From positions 1 to 64,000 of the forward strand of contig JAEEQW010000001.1 in the NCBI GenBank assembly GCA_016285515.1: a stretch of DNA of 64,000 bases, given 5' to 3'. Shown here piece after piece: positions 9,140 through 17,058 of this stretch. This DNA comes from Bacteroidales bacterium (GTDB lineage Bacteria; Bacteroidota; Bacteroidia; Bacteroidales; BM520). Numbering within the stretch: position 1 is the first letter of the stretch; every line of letters starts with the position of its first letter. The position numbers and the translations under genes are program-made. The notes under the pieces were generated by a model, which was given only the letters and a program-made list of their open reading frames with translations, was not told the origin of the DNA and made no database searches.

Positions 9140-10906
9140 ATGCCAATGCTCTCAAAACAACAATCTATCAGCTATTATTCAGTCACTTTCCCGATCAAGG
9201 ACAGCACCTACGCTGAGACCTACCGCGTGAAAGACGCTACTGGAAAGAACTATTTCCTGAAATTATTCAACTATGCCAAACTGCACCATACTCAGTTTGA
9301 TGAAAACGGCGAAGTATTAGAGCTTGTCATTTCCAAACGGCTCACCCATCCGAACCTCACGCACTACTACGACAGTGGTGAACTGACGTTGAACAGGCAG
9401 AAGATGGCTTATATAGTTTATGATTTCATCAGTGGCGAAACTCTTGCTCAAAAAACAGGGCGCGAAAGAGGTTGTTCTGTTTATGAAGCCAAACAATATG
9501 TTTTGGGTGTATTGGAAGGTGTGAAGTTTTTGCACAATCTGCCCGAGCCTGTCATCCACAATGAATTGACAACGGAAAATGTAATGCTTGACATGAAAGA
9601 TAATACACCCAAAATCATTGATTTTGGTCATGCACGATTCCTGTCACAAAGTAGAAATTCATTTCAGAAAGAAGGCTTGAATCCATTTTATATGGCACCA
9701 GAAGCATTCAATGGAATCTTTACGGTGCAATCCGATATTTATTCTGTTGGTGCAATGCTCTACCATTTGCTGTTTGGTTTGCCTCCTTATTATGTTAGTA
9801 TTCCACAATATCAATTGGATAGAATTTCGGTTGTAGACAAAATCCTTAATGAACGTCGAAAGCCTCTTGCCATGCTGATTAAAGATAAGCCAGGTTTGGA
9901 TGAACAGTTGGAAAACACGCTTCGGAAGGCCCTTGCCAACAATGTTGATGACCGATTTCAAAGTGCTGAAGAATTTATAAAAGCCTTGAACAATGAGATG
10001 ATGGTTGAGGACATACCGTCACAAAATAAGCCCAAACCTAAAAGACAGGAAACTAATCGGACTAAAACAGGCAAAGGCTTTGCTGATGTTGCTGGCATGG
10101 ATGAATTAAAGGAACAGATGCGCTTGGAAGTGATAAACGCATTGAATAATCCAGAGGAATACAAGGAGTACGGCATCACTATACCAAACGGAATGTTGCT
10201 TTACGGTCCACCAGGATGCGGCAAGACATTCTTCGCGAAAAAATTCGCAGAGGAAGTTGGATTTAATTTCTTGGTGAAAACACCAGCGGATTTGAAAAGC
10301 CGATACGTGAACGCTACACAAGAGAACATAAAAGCGATGTTCGAAGAAGCGTATGAAAATGCTCCCACTATTATTTTTATCGATGAGATAAACGAATTGG
10401 TTCCTGACCGCAGTGGTGACATTCATGAAATGGCCGAGAGTGCTGTCAACGAAATGCTTTCCCAGATGGACAGAACAGGAGAAAAGGGCGTATTCGTAAT
10501 AGGTGCAAGCAATCTTCCTCAAAAGATTGACACTGCCATTCTTAGAGCAGGGCGATTGGAAAAACATTTTTATGTTGGTCCACCGGATTTAACTGCGCGA
10601 AAATTACTTTTTGAAATGAGCCTTAAGAATCGAAAAGCGTTGGATTTTGGCATAGATTATGAAACATTAGCAAATCTAACTGCAAACTTTGTGTCAGCTG
10701 ATATTCAGTTTATTATTGATGATGCTGCTCGCAAAGCATTGTCAAGACATGAAAAAATATCAATGCGGATTCTTGAAGAAACTATAAAGAGTAAAAAACC
10801 TTCGCTAACAGCTGAACAAATAAGACAATACGAGGCGATTAGAGATAAGTTTGAAGGTGTTGTAGAAAAGACAACAGAAAGAAAACCTATTGGTTTCATA
10901 AAATAA
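9140..10906 (+). CDS. Protein kinase-like domain fused to a AAA+ ATPase
   Basis: The 588-residue fusion has a eukaryotic-type Ser/Thr kinase fold in residues about 10-275 and a AAA+ module in 310-540. In the kinase part the Lys of the VAIK-like strand (YFLKLF) and the DFG motif (IIDFGHARF) are present. The glycine loop is not recognisable, and the catalytic-loop HRDLKPEN is replaced by HNELTTEN (Asp to Glu), so it may be a pseudokinase. The AAA+ part has Walker A GPPGCGKT, Walker B IIFIDEI, sensor-1 Asn in GASNLP and an arginine finger in RAGRLE, close to the FtsH/p97 clade, with a short C-terminal helical lid. No protease domain is attached. In context it is a likely unfoldase or remodelling motor for the Hsp70 set. 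Confidence 0.92.
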   Translation: MPMLSKQQSISYYSVTFPIKDSTYAETYRVKDATGKNYFLKLFNYAKLHHTQFDENGEVLELVISKRLTHPNLTHYYDSGELTLNRQKMAYIVYDFISGETLAQKTGRERGCSVYEAKQYVLGVLEGVKFLHNLPEPVIHNELTTENVMLDMKDNTPKIIDFGHARFLSQSRNSFQKEGLNPFYMAPEAFNGIFTVQSDIYSVGAMLYHLLFGLPPYYVSIPQYQLDRISVVDKILNERRKPLAMLIKDKPGLDEQLENTLRKALANNVDDRFQSAEEFIKALNNEMMVEDIPSQNKPKPKRQETNRTKTGKGFADVAGMDELKEQMRLEVINALNNPEEYKEYGITIPNGMLLYGPPGCGKTFFAKKFAEEVGFNFLVKTPADLKSRYVNATQENIKAMFEEAYENAPTIIFIDEINELVPDRSGDIHEMAESAVNEMLSQMDRTGEKGVFVIGASNLPQKIDTAILRAGRLEKHFYVGPPDLTARKLLFEMSLKNRKALDFGIDYETLANLTANFVSADIQFIIDDAARKALSRHEKISMRILEETIKSKKPSLTAEQIRQYEAIRDKFEGVVEKTTERKPIGFIK

Positions 10907-10911
10907 TAATA

Positions 10912-12027
10912 ATGAGCAGGATTAAATATCGTTTCGCCAATTTTTTAAGGGGTATGGGCAATTGGTTTCTTCAGATTAGCCAAAAACTTTTGCCAACAAA
11001 AATAGACTATTCTCAAGAGGTAGAAGAAAGATTAATAAGGGATTTCGTACCTTCTAACCAAATAGCTGATGAAACAAATGTCAGAAAGGTTAAAAAGAAA
11101 CGGAAACGTAGAAATTGGTTAAGAAAAACATTCATAACCATTGGAATCTTAGCAGGAATAGTTGTTATGTATGTTGTGTGTGCTGAAATCTATTATAAAA
11201 TTATTTGGCCAAGACAGGCTGCAACCGATGATGAATGCCTATTACAAGAAGCTCGCATTCATCCTGAAAAAGCCGAAAAAATAGCTATAATATTCTATGA
11301 AAGATATAAGGATAATGAATATAATCACTGTGTCCGTTGGGATCCATGTGGTATCATGCATGGAAAGTGTCAGTATGACCATTATACAGCTTATAAAACA
11401 GCTTTAAACGTATATGTGCAATATACTGTGGACAACCTTCATAATAACATTGAAATCTTCAATGCTTTATCTGGTTTTAATGTGTACGATAGTACGATAA
11501 ATTCGATACGAAATGCCTTTTTTGATAAAGTGAAAACAGATGCGGAAAATGGAGATGCGCAATCTCAATATTGCATTGCCTGTGAATATGAAAGAAGGGG
11601 TAGGTCTGTACAAGAGTCTTTACAAGAGTTTTATATAAATAGTCTTAATGAAGACTATGCCAGTAAACATAAACATGAAAGAAGGGGTAGGTCTCCTAAT
11701 TATTGTTTTTCTACTTTCGAAGAAAAAGCTGCCTATTGGTTTCTAAAAGCGGCAGAACAAGGATACTTGGCCGCTATGACTAGCCTTGCGGAGTGTTATT
11801 TAGAAGGTTTTGGCGTAGTTAAATCTATTGCGAAAGCAAAAGAATGGTATGAAAAAGCCGCTTATGCGGGTGACGGTTATAGTATGATTTGTCTTGGAGA
11901 TATGTATAGGGATGGTAAAGGTATTATGAGAGATATTGTACTGGCAAAATATTGGTGGGAGAAAGCTCGTGAAACTGGAAAGTGGAAAGAAGAAATTGAT
12001 GTCCGATTACAAAAAATATATAATTAA
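10912..12027 (+). CDS. Membrane-anchored Sel1-repeat protein
   Basis: This 371-residue protein has a basic cytoplasmic N-terminus (KKKRKRRNWLRK), one transmembrane helix (about 76-98) and a C-terminal run of Sel1-like repeats (AAYWFLKAAEQGYLAAMTSLAECYLEGFGV..., ...AKEWYEKAAYAGDGYSMICLGDMYRDGKG..., ...AKYWWEKA). Sel1 repeats are protein-protein interaction scaffolds often tied to envelope stress and protein quality control. An exact 20-base duplication, ATGAAAGAAGGGGTAGGTCT, at 11588-11607 and 11675-11694 encodes a repeated HERRGRS/YERRGRS stretch just before the Sel1 region. This is probably a recent internal duplication. Co-transcribed with the kinase/AAA+ gene (5-base gap). Confidence 0.85.
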   Translation: MSRIKYRFANFLRGMGNWFLQISQKLLPTKIDYSQEVEERLIRDFVPSNQIADETNVRKVKKKRKRRNWLRKTFITIGILAGIVVMYVVCAEIYYKIIWPRQAATDDECLLQEARIHPEKAEKIAIIFYERYKDNEYNHCVRWDPCGIMHGKCQYDHYTAYKTALNVYVQYTVDNLHNNIEIFNALSGFNVYDSTINSIRNAFFDKVKTDAENGDAQSQYCIACEYERRGRSVQESLQEFYINSLNEDYASKHKHERRGRSPNYCFSTFEEKAAYWFLKAAEQGYLAAMTSLAECYLEGFGVVKSIAKAKEWYEKAAYAGDGYSMICLGDMYRDGKGIMRDIVLAKYWWEKARETGKWKEEIDVRLQKIYN

Positions 12028-12045
12028 TAACATATACAATAAATT

Positions 12046-12549
12046 ATGGAACTAAACGAATTATATTTAAAAACCGCGTTTAGCTGCATGGCCTGTGATG
12101 GCGAGATTTCTGCTGAAGAATTAGAACTCGTAAAAGAAAATGCCAATTCATCAACTTTATTTGAAGGTCTTGACATTGAAGAGAAGCTCAACGAGTTTGT
12201 AGCGGAAATTAATGACCAAGGACAAAGTTTCTTGGCTGGATTTATTAGCGATATAGCTAATGCGCAGCTAGACGAGCAACAAGAGTTAGGCCTTGCCCGT
12301 GTTGCAATTCGGATGATTGAGGCTGATAACAAGATTGAGTATTCCGAAATTAGTTTCTTCAAACGGATTCGAAGCAAGCTCAGTGTGTCAGATGAGAAAC
12401 TTCTTGACATCTTCAAGGATGAAACTTTGTTTGATATGTGTCCTGAAGTTGAGCCTGAAGATTTTCTGTTGCCTGATATAATGGCGTATGATGATGCAAA
12501 TTGGGATGTGTCGTTTGAGACAATCAAACTAAACATATTACCTGGATAG
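12046..12549 (+). CDS. TerB-like (tellurite-resistance family) helical protein
   Basis: The 167-residue acidic protein opens with 'LKTAFSCMACDGEISAEELELV' and later has 'LARVAIRMIEADNKIEYSEISFFKRIRSKL'. These two half-domains of paired helices with the D-G-x-I/N-K-I-E-Y acidic turns are typical of TerB-like folds, which bind metals or sense envelope state in Ter-linked stress systems. No other ter genes (terC, terD, terZ) are in the window, so this is a stand-alone TerB used by the Hsp70/AAA+ operon. The exact ligand is unknown. Confidence 0.75.
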   Translation: MELNELYLKTAFSCMACDGEISAEELELVKENANSSTLFEGLDIEEKLNEFVAEINDQGQSFLAGFISDIANAQLDEQQELGLARVAIRMIEADNKIEYSEISFFKRIRSKLSVSDEKLLDIFKDETLFDMCPEVEPEDFLLPDIMAYDDANWDVSFETIKLNILPG

Positions 12550-12602
12550 GGGAATAATCAATGTTAGATTTCTTTATGCGCAAACAAGTAATTGTTTATT
12601 AA

Positions 12603-12869
12603 ATGAGAAAAGGATTATTTTTATTATTTGCAATGCTCTTTTCCGCTATAACTGTTAATGCGGCCATTGTATTTAGTTCTGGAGAAACGGTTGAGAAAGT
12701 ATTGGAACTACCACGCATTGATGAGTTCAAGATGCAAGCCGAGGACGGGAACTGGTATTACCCCAAAGTCAGCATAATGCATAAACAGCTTTCGCTGTTT
12801 TGGATTCCTTTGATAAAAGAGAAAAAGAAAAAAGATAATACAGAAATGCCGTACAATAATGAGATATAG
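12603..12869 (+). CDS. Small secreted protein (88 aa)
   Basis: A clear signal peptide (about 1-20, MRKGLFLLFAMLFSAITVNA) is followed by a short beta-rich domain and a Lys-rich tail. The last 11 bases overlap the start of the M48 protease gene, implying translational coupling. A 13-codon frame (12561-12602) directly before it ends immediately before the ATG and might be a leader peptide, but this is weak. No family is recognised. Confidence 0.65.
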   Translation: MRKGLFLLFAMLFSAITVNAAIVFSSGETVEKVLELPRIDEFKMQAEDGNWYYPKVSIMHKQLSLFWIPLIKEKKKKDNTEMPYNNEI

Positions 12870-14916
12870 TGAAAATCCGAATAGAAGCATTGACCGCAAA
12901 ACTGTTTTTGAGGTTCTTTTCCGCATGGGTTTATGTATTCTTGCCTATGTGCTTATAGTGATATTGTTTTTTGCCATCATGGTGGCATCTTTTGTTTTGC
13001 CAATCTTAGGTTTTATTAATATGGTAGAGGGAGATTCAGGGTATTTTGACGTAAGTGACGTAAGATTGGTTGTTATAGTCATAGCATTATGGATTGGTAC
13101 TGTAACTGCTTTTGTTTATGTCATCATTCCTCTTTTCAAATTTAAGAGACCTTCGGTTGAATACAAGGTAGAGGTAAACGAAAAGAATTGTCCCGATCTT
13201 TATAATCGTATAGTTTTGCTGTGTAAAAAGGTGGGTGTTAGAAAGCCAAGGCACATTTATCTTGATGCGGATGCCAATGCTTATGTTTATATGAATAACA
13301 AATTGGGTGGGTTACTGTTTTGGGGGCGAAAAAATCTTAATATCGGTCTGGGGTTATTTTCTGGTCTTAGTATTCAGGAGATAGAATCCATAATAGCGCA
13401 TGAATTGGGGCATTTTTCACAAAAAAGCATGAAGTTGACTAATGTGCTCTACTATATTCACACAATATTACGGAATTTAGTTATTAGTAAACCCGATGAG
13501 CAGCCGGAAGACTCAGAAGACAACCATCTTGGAAAAGATGTTTCTGATTTTATGATTGGATTCGTCAGGTTTATTACATATAGGCTTTTCCTGTTTGAAC
13601 AGAAAGGGTATTCAAGGTTGTCGTTACAGATGGAATACGATGCAGATGCCATATCTTGTCAAACGGTTGGGTCGGATGACTTTGTTTCTGCTTTATGTAA
13701 GGCCAGAAGTGTGGGAGGAAGGATTGGGGCATATGACAAACTTGTGTTTAAGGGTCTATGTGAGAAAAAAATTCCAAAGGATTATTTTTACGTCTTTAAC
13801 CAATTGGAACATTTCTTTGAGTCTTTTGATGGAATATCAATTAGTTATGACAAACGAATGTTAGAAATGCTGCCGCAATTCTGTACTCGAATAAGCATAA
13901 ATAGCATTTGGGATACCCATCCAGCAACACAAGACAGGATAAAAGCGGCAAAACAATTATCAATACCAACGCCTGAGGATAGTATTGTTTCAGCATGGTC
14001 GGTAATTTCTGACGAAATTGTAAAACAGGTTGGTGATAAAAGAATCGAAGAATTGAAATTGGTTGCTTCAGTGCAATGGAAAGATTTCAAACAACCTGAA
14101 ACTATTGATGCTGAAGATTTAATTGAAGAGTATCCCAAAAACGAGGTTTCTCCTTGGTTCTACATTATCATGTACAGACATTTGTGCATAAATAGTCTTG
14201 ATAACACATCAAATGGAATTGTTGAGGAAAATCCTTTTACCAGAGAGAATTCCTTATTGATTAAGAGTTACGAGGTTGCTAGAGCTGACATGGATACATT
14301 AATAGAATTGAATCGACAAAACCCACAGCAAGAAATCAATTATGACGGGAAGCATTATTTATCCTTAGAGGAACCTATACAGCGGCATATCGATTATTTG
14401 AACAATTTGTCAGAAAAATGTTCGCAAATTGATAATAAGGCAATGTCATATTTATTGAGTTGCGCAAAGAATGTAGAATTGCTGAAACAAAAATATAACA
14501 ACTATTTTGCATTGATAAAAGCATATAATGAATGTACTGCCAATTCATTTGTTGACGGGATGAGACTTCTTTTCGAAGTTGATAATCGTTGGACTATTTA
14601 TAACAAATATTTTAAGGACCATCCAGATTTACATACTAAATACGCTGACGCAGTGCTAAATGTATATTCCTTCTTTGAAAGAGTCTGTCCAATCATTGTT
14701 AACCATCTCAATGAGACGGACCAAAAGACACTTAGAACAATTCTTGGAGATGGATTCCATCCAATTACTGACCCCAAAGATCTTGAGCGAATACTTGAAT
14801 TGTTTAAGAGTCTATATGGAGCCTTAGATAATGCTTGTGGCTATTCTTTGAAAGAGCTTTATGACTATGCCGCAATAGTGGTTCTTGGAACCGAGGATGT
14901 TAATGACAACAATTAA
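12859..14916 (+). CDS. M48-family zinc metalloprotease, membrane bound
   Basis: The 685-residue protein has two N-terminal transmembrane helices (about 19-48 and 67-93), then a Ste24/HtpX-like catalytic domain. The zinc motif is IIAHELGHFS (HExxH, about residue 180), preceded by the characteristic 'PRHIYLDADANAYVYM' block. The third zinc ligand is probably the Glu/Asp of 'MEYDADAIS' about 80 residues later. The C-terminal half (about 350-685) is a large helical extension not typical for HtpX (about 290 aa). M48 enzymes clear misfolded membrane proteins, which fits the chaperone operon. The extension may recruit substrates. Confidence 0.9.
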   Translation: MRYSENPNRSIDRKTVFEVLFRMGLCILAYVLIVILFFAIMVASFVLPILGFINMVEGDSGYFDVSDVRLVVIVIALWIGTVTAFVYVIIPLFKFKRPSVEYKVEVNEKNCPDLYNRIVLLCKKVGVRKPRHIYLDADANAYVYMNNKLGGLLFWGRKNLNIGLGLFSGLSIQEIESIIAHELGHFSQKSMKLTNVLYYIHTILRNLVISKPDEQPEDSEDNHLGKDVSDFMIGFVRFITYRLFLFEQKGYSRLSLQMEYDADAISCQTVGSDDFVSALCKARSVGGRIGAYDKLVFKGLCEKKIPKDYFYVFNQLEHFFESFDGISISYDKRMLEMLPQFCTRISINSIWDTHPATQDRIKAAKQLSIPTPEDSIVSAWSVISDEIVKQVGDKRIEELKLVASVQWKDFKQPETIDAEDLIEEYPKNEVSPWFYIIMYRHLCINSLDNTSNGIVEENPFTRENSLLIKSYEVARADMDTLIELNRQNPQQEINYDGKHYLSLEEPIQRHIDYLNNLSEKCSQIDNKAMSYLLSCAKNVELLKQKYNNYFALIKAYNECTANSFVDGMRLLFEVDNRWTIYNKYFKDHPDLHTKYADAVLNVYSFFERVCPIIVNHLNETDQKTLRTILGDGFHPITDPKDLERILELFKSLYGALDNACGYSLKELYDYAAIVVLGTEDVNDNN

Positions 14917-14922
14917 GAAAAA

Positions 14923-15327
14923 ATGTCACGTCTTTTTAACCTTTGCACCGACTTCCTTGTTTTTCTCACAAGGGTATTTCATACGAGTTACAGACGTATT
15001 TCAGTATGGGTAAATATCTATATCCAAGGAATGGTGTTGTTTTTGGCAGCGGCAACATATTGTGTCGTAACGTTAGTTAAACATGGCATTTCAGACCTAT
15101 CCATGTTTTCTTGGATTTGGTTGTTAATGGCTGTGCTGCAAATGGTTGTTGTGATTTGGGCTTGCTGGCGATACAGACCGCCTTTGGAAAAGGCTTTTGA
15201 TATGTGTTATTTGGATTTAGAGCGGCTGTCTTCTCGAATCCGTGTGCCATATACATGGCTCAACATAATTATATTCATTGTCATTTATTTGATTCTTCTC
15301 TTTTTCGATATCTTTCTTCTGAAATGA
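14923..15327 (+). CDS. Small integral membrane protein (134 aa)
   Basis: Three hydrophobic helices can be seen (about 32-50, 62-82 and 112-132) with a basic loop between. It starts six bases after the protease gene and its stop overlaps the next start (ATGA). It is probably a partner of the M48 membrane protease. The family is not recognised. Confidence 0.65.
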   Translation: MSRLFNLCTDFLVFLTRVFHTSYRRISVWVNIYIQGMVLFLAAATYCVVTLVKHGISDLSMFSWIWLLMAVLQMVVVIWACWRYRPPLEKAFDMCYLDLERLSSRIRVPYTWLNIIIFIVIYLILLFFDIFLLK

Positions 15328-15461
15328 AAGCAAATTGTTTTGTTAGTCTAATGGTGGCAATGACTTTAATGGGCTGTGTTCGGACACAATCAAATGAAGT
15401 AAGAAATAAGTCGGAAGTTCAAGCAATACTATTGGGAGTTATGATGGTCGGAGAGCGATGA
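15324..15461 (+). CDS. Very small lipoprotein (45 aa), last gene of the operon
   Basis: The ATG at 15324 overlaps the TGA of the previous gene (ATGA). The product begins MKANCFVSLMVAMTLMGC: a short signal with a lipobox (LMGC), so a lipoprotein of about 28 mature residues is predicted. The remaining sequence is polar. Short entericidin-like lipoproteins are often missed in annotation. The overlap and lipobox support a real gene. Confidence 0.5.
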   Translation: MKANCFVSLMVAMTLMGCVRTQSNEVRNKSEVQAILLGVMMVGER

Positions 15462-15718
15462 AAGAATAATTGATGATTGCCATGCGGAAGAGAAAGAGAT
15501 GAAATGCTGAGCTTTGTCGGGTTACAGTTCCAGGGCGAGTGGGAATTGTACTCCTGCTCGATGTTGACGGCGTCCGCGTGCGTTTACTGCAGTTCAGACA
15601 CCTTGAAAATTACCGATTAGTGCAGTTTAGGTTATGAAAAAGTTGCAGATTGGTGCATTTTATGTTTGTAATTGATTGAAAATTTGTATTTTTGCAAAAA
15701 CAAAAAACCGCTGACGCT
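15462..15718 (+). promoter_or_regulatory. Promoter with a repeat pair before the ATPase gene
   Basis: The 257-base gap holds no convincing gene. Two imperfect copies of GATTrGTGCAkTTTA lie at 15615-15629 and 15648-15662, with starts exactly 33 bases apart. Directly after them come a -33 TTTG (15665-15668) and a -7 box TATTTTTG (15687-15694). The ATG at 15719 follows 24 bases later. Two repeats on the same DNA face right before the promoter look like operator sites, perhaps for the ATPase itself or a linked factor. Confidence 0.5.
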
Positions 15719-17011
15719 ATGAATGAATTGGAAAGAGTGTTGCGCGACCAGCGCGAAGAACTTGAGAGCACCGATTACAGCCAGTTCGTCACCCGCAAGG
15801 AGGAGGAACAGATGGATTTGACGAGCCCCATTGCCCAAATTGTCATAGGGGTGCGCCGCTGCGGAAAATCGACGCTGTGCCAGAAGGTTCTCAAGCAGAG
15901 CGGCGTGTCGTTCGCATACGCCAACTTCGACGATGCCGTGTTGGCATCCTTGAAAGCCAACGAGATGAGTCTCTTGATGGAGACGCTTTACAGGATTTAC
16001 GGCGAGTTCACCCATCTTTTCCTGGACGAGGTGCAGAATGTGGACCAATGGCCCTTGTTTGTCAACAGCCTTTTGCGGAAGCAGATACACCTGGTCCTTA
16101 CGGGCAGCAACGCCAACCTCCTGAGCGATGACCTGAGCACGCATATTACCGGACGCTACAACGAAATCAGGCTGTACCCCTTCTCTTTCGGGGACTATTG
16201 CGTGGCCAAGGAGGTTGACACCGAGGGGTTGACCACCAAGGCGGAAGGGCTGCGCCGTCATGCACTCGACGAGTTCCTGATGCAGGGAGGCCTGCCCGAG
16301 ACCTTCGCCATGAAGAGCCAGGGGAAATACGTGCGCTCGCTTCTCGACGCTATCATCAACAAGGACATCTGCAAGCGTTACAAGATACGTTACAAGAAGA
16401 CCCTGCAGCAGATAGCAAACGGGCTTCTTGACCGTTTTTGCCAGGAAGTCAACTACCAGGACGTACAGGAGAAGTACCGCCTGAAGTCCATCCACACCGC
16501 CAAGAACTACGTAAGCTATATCGAGAAGGCCTATCTCGTCCGACTGGTACCACGCTACTCGTTCAAAAGCATAGAGCGCCAGAGCTACAGGAAGGTCTAT
16601 GCCATCGATACGGCGTTTGTCACCGACCATGCCGACGTGCTTCAGACTGAAAGCTGGGGCTGGCGTTTGGAGAACATTGTCTGCATTGAACTGCTTCGAC
16701 GCATGGAATACGCCACCCAGGAGCTGTTCTATATCAGGGAGAACCGCAGCTATGAGGTTGACTTCGCCGTGGTTGACCAGAGCCATGTTACCGAGCTGGT
16801 TCAGGTGACCTACGACTTCAGCACTCCCTCGACCAGATTGTACAACCGGGAGGTGGGAGGATTGTTGAAAGGGGCGGCTGCTACGCACTGCAATAACCTC
16901 ACCCTTGTGATGATGCACGGTGAGACGCGCGACATCCAGGAGGATGAATACACTGTCCATTGCGTGTCTGTCACCGATTGGCTGTTGGCACACCCAAGTT
17001 TATCAAAATAA
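15719..17011 (+). CDS. AAA-family ATPase with DUF4143-type nuclease-like C-terminus, GC-rich
   Basis: The start at 15719 is chosen because the only upstream in-frame alternative (TTG 15692) lies inside the -7 promoter box. The 430-residue product has Walker A GVRRCGKST (residues about 41-49) and Walker B HLFLDEVQNV, then a winged-helix-like middle, and a C-terminal PD-(D/E)xK-like fold suggested by 'YEVDFAVV' and the strand after it. This is the AAA_14/DUF4143 architecture, common in Bacteroidota and of unknown cellular role. Base composition is unlike its neighbours: sampled 60-base blocks are 58-67% GC against about 37% in the operon before it. This suggests acquisition from another lineage. 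A long antisense frame exists but is only a shadow of the high GC. Confidence 0.88.
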   Translation: MNELERVLRDQREELESTDYSQFVTRKEEEQMDLTSPIAQIVIGVRRCGKSTLCQKVLKQSGVSFAYANFDDAVLASLKANEMSLLMETLYRIYGEFTHLFLDEVQNVDQWPLFVNSLLRKQIHLVLTGSNANLLSDDLSTHITGRYNEIRLYPFSFGDYCVAKEVDTEGLTTKAEGLRRHALDEFLMQGGLPETFAMKSQGKYVRSLLDAIINKDICKRYKIRYKKTLQQIANGLLDRFCQEVNYQDVQEKYRLKSIHTAKNYVSYIEKAYLVRLVPRYSFKSIERQSYRKVYAIDTAFVTDHADVLQTESWGWRLENIVCIELLRRMEYATQELFYIRENRSYEVDFAVVDQSHVTELVQVTYDFSTPSTRLYNREVGGLLKGAAATHCNNLTLVMMHGETRDIQEDEYTVHCVSVTDWLLAHPSLSK

Positions 17012-17058
17012 AATAGGGTAGGCAGCTCGGCCGACGGTCCTTCAGGCTGTATGTCGGT

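Noticed and set aside
12561-12602. A 13-codon leader peptide before the small secreted protein
   Set aside because: Too short to support and without regulatory codon bias; mentioned only under that gene.
15632-16993. A 453-codon antisense frame opposite the GC-rich ATPase
   Set aside because: It has no domain and low-complexity composition. The plus strand has Walker A and B and a well-placed promoter. Long antisense frames are expected in GC-rich genes.
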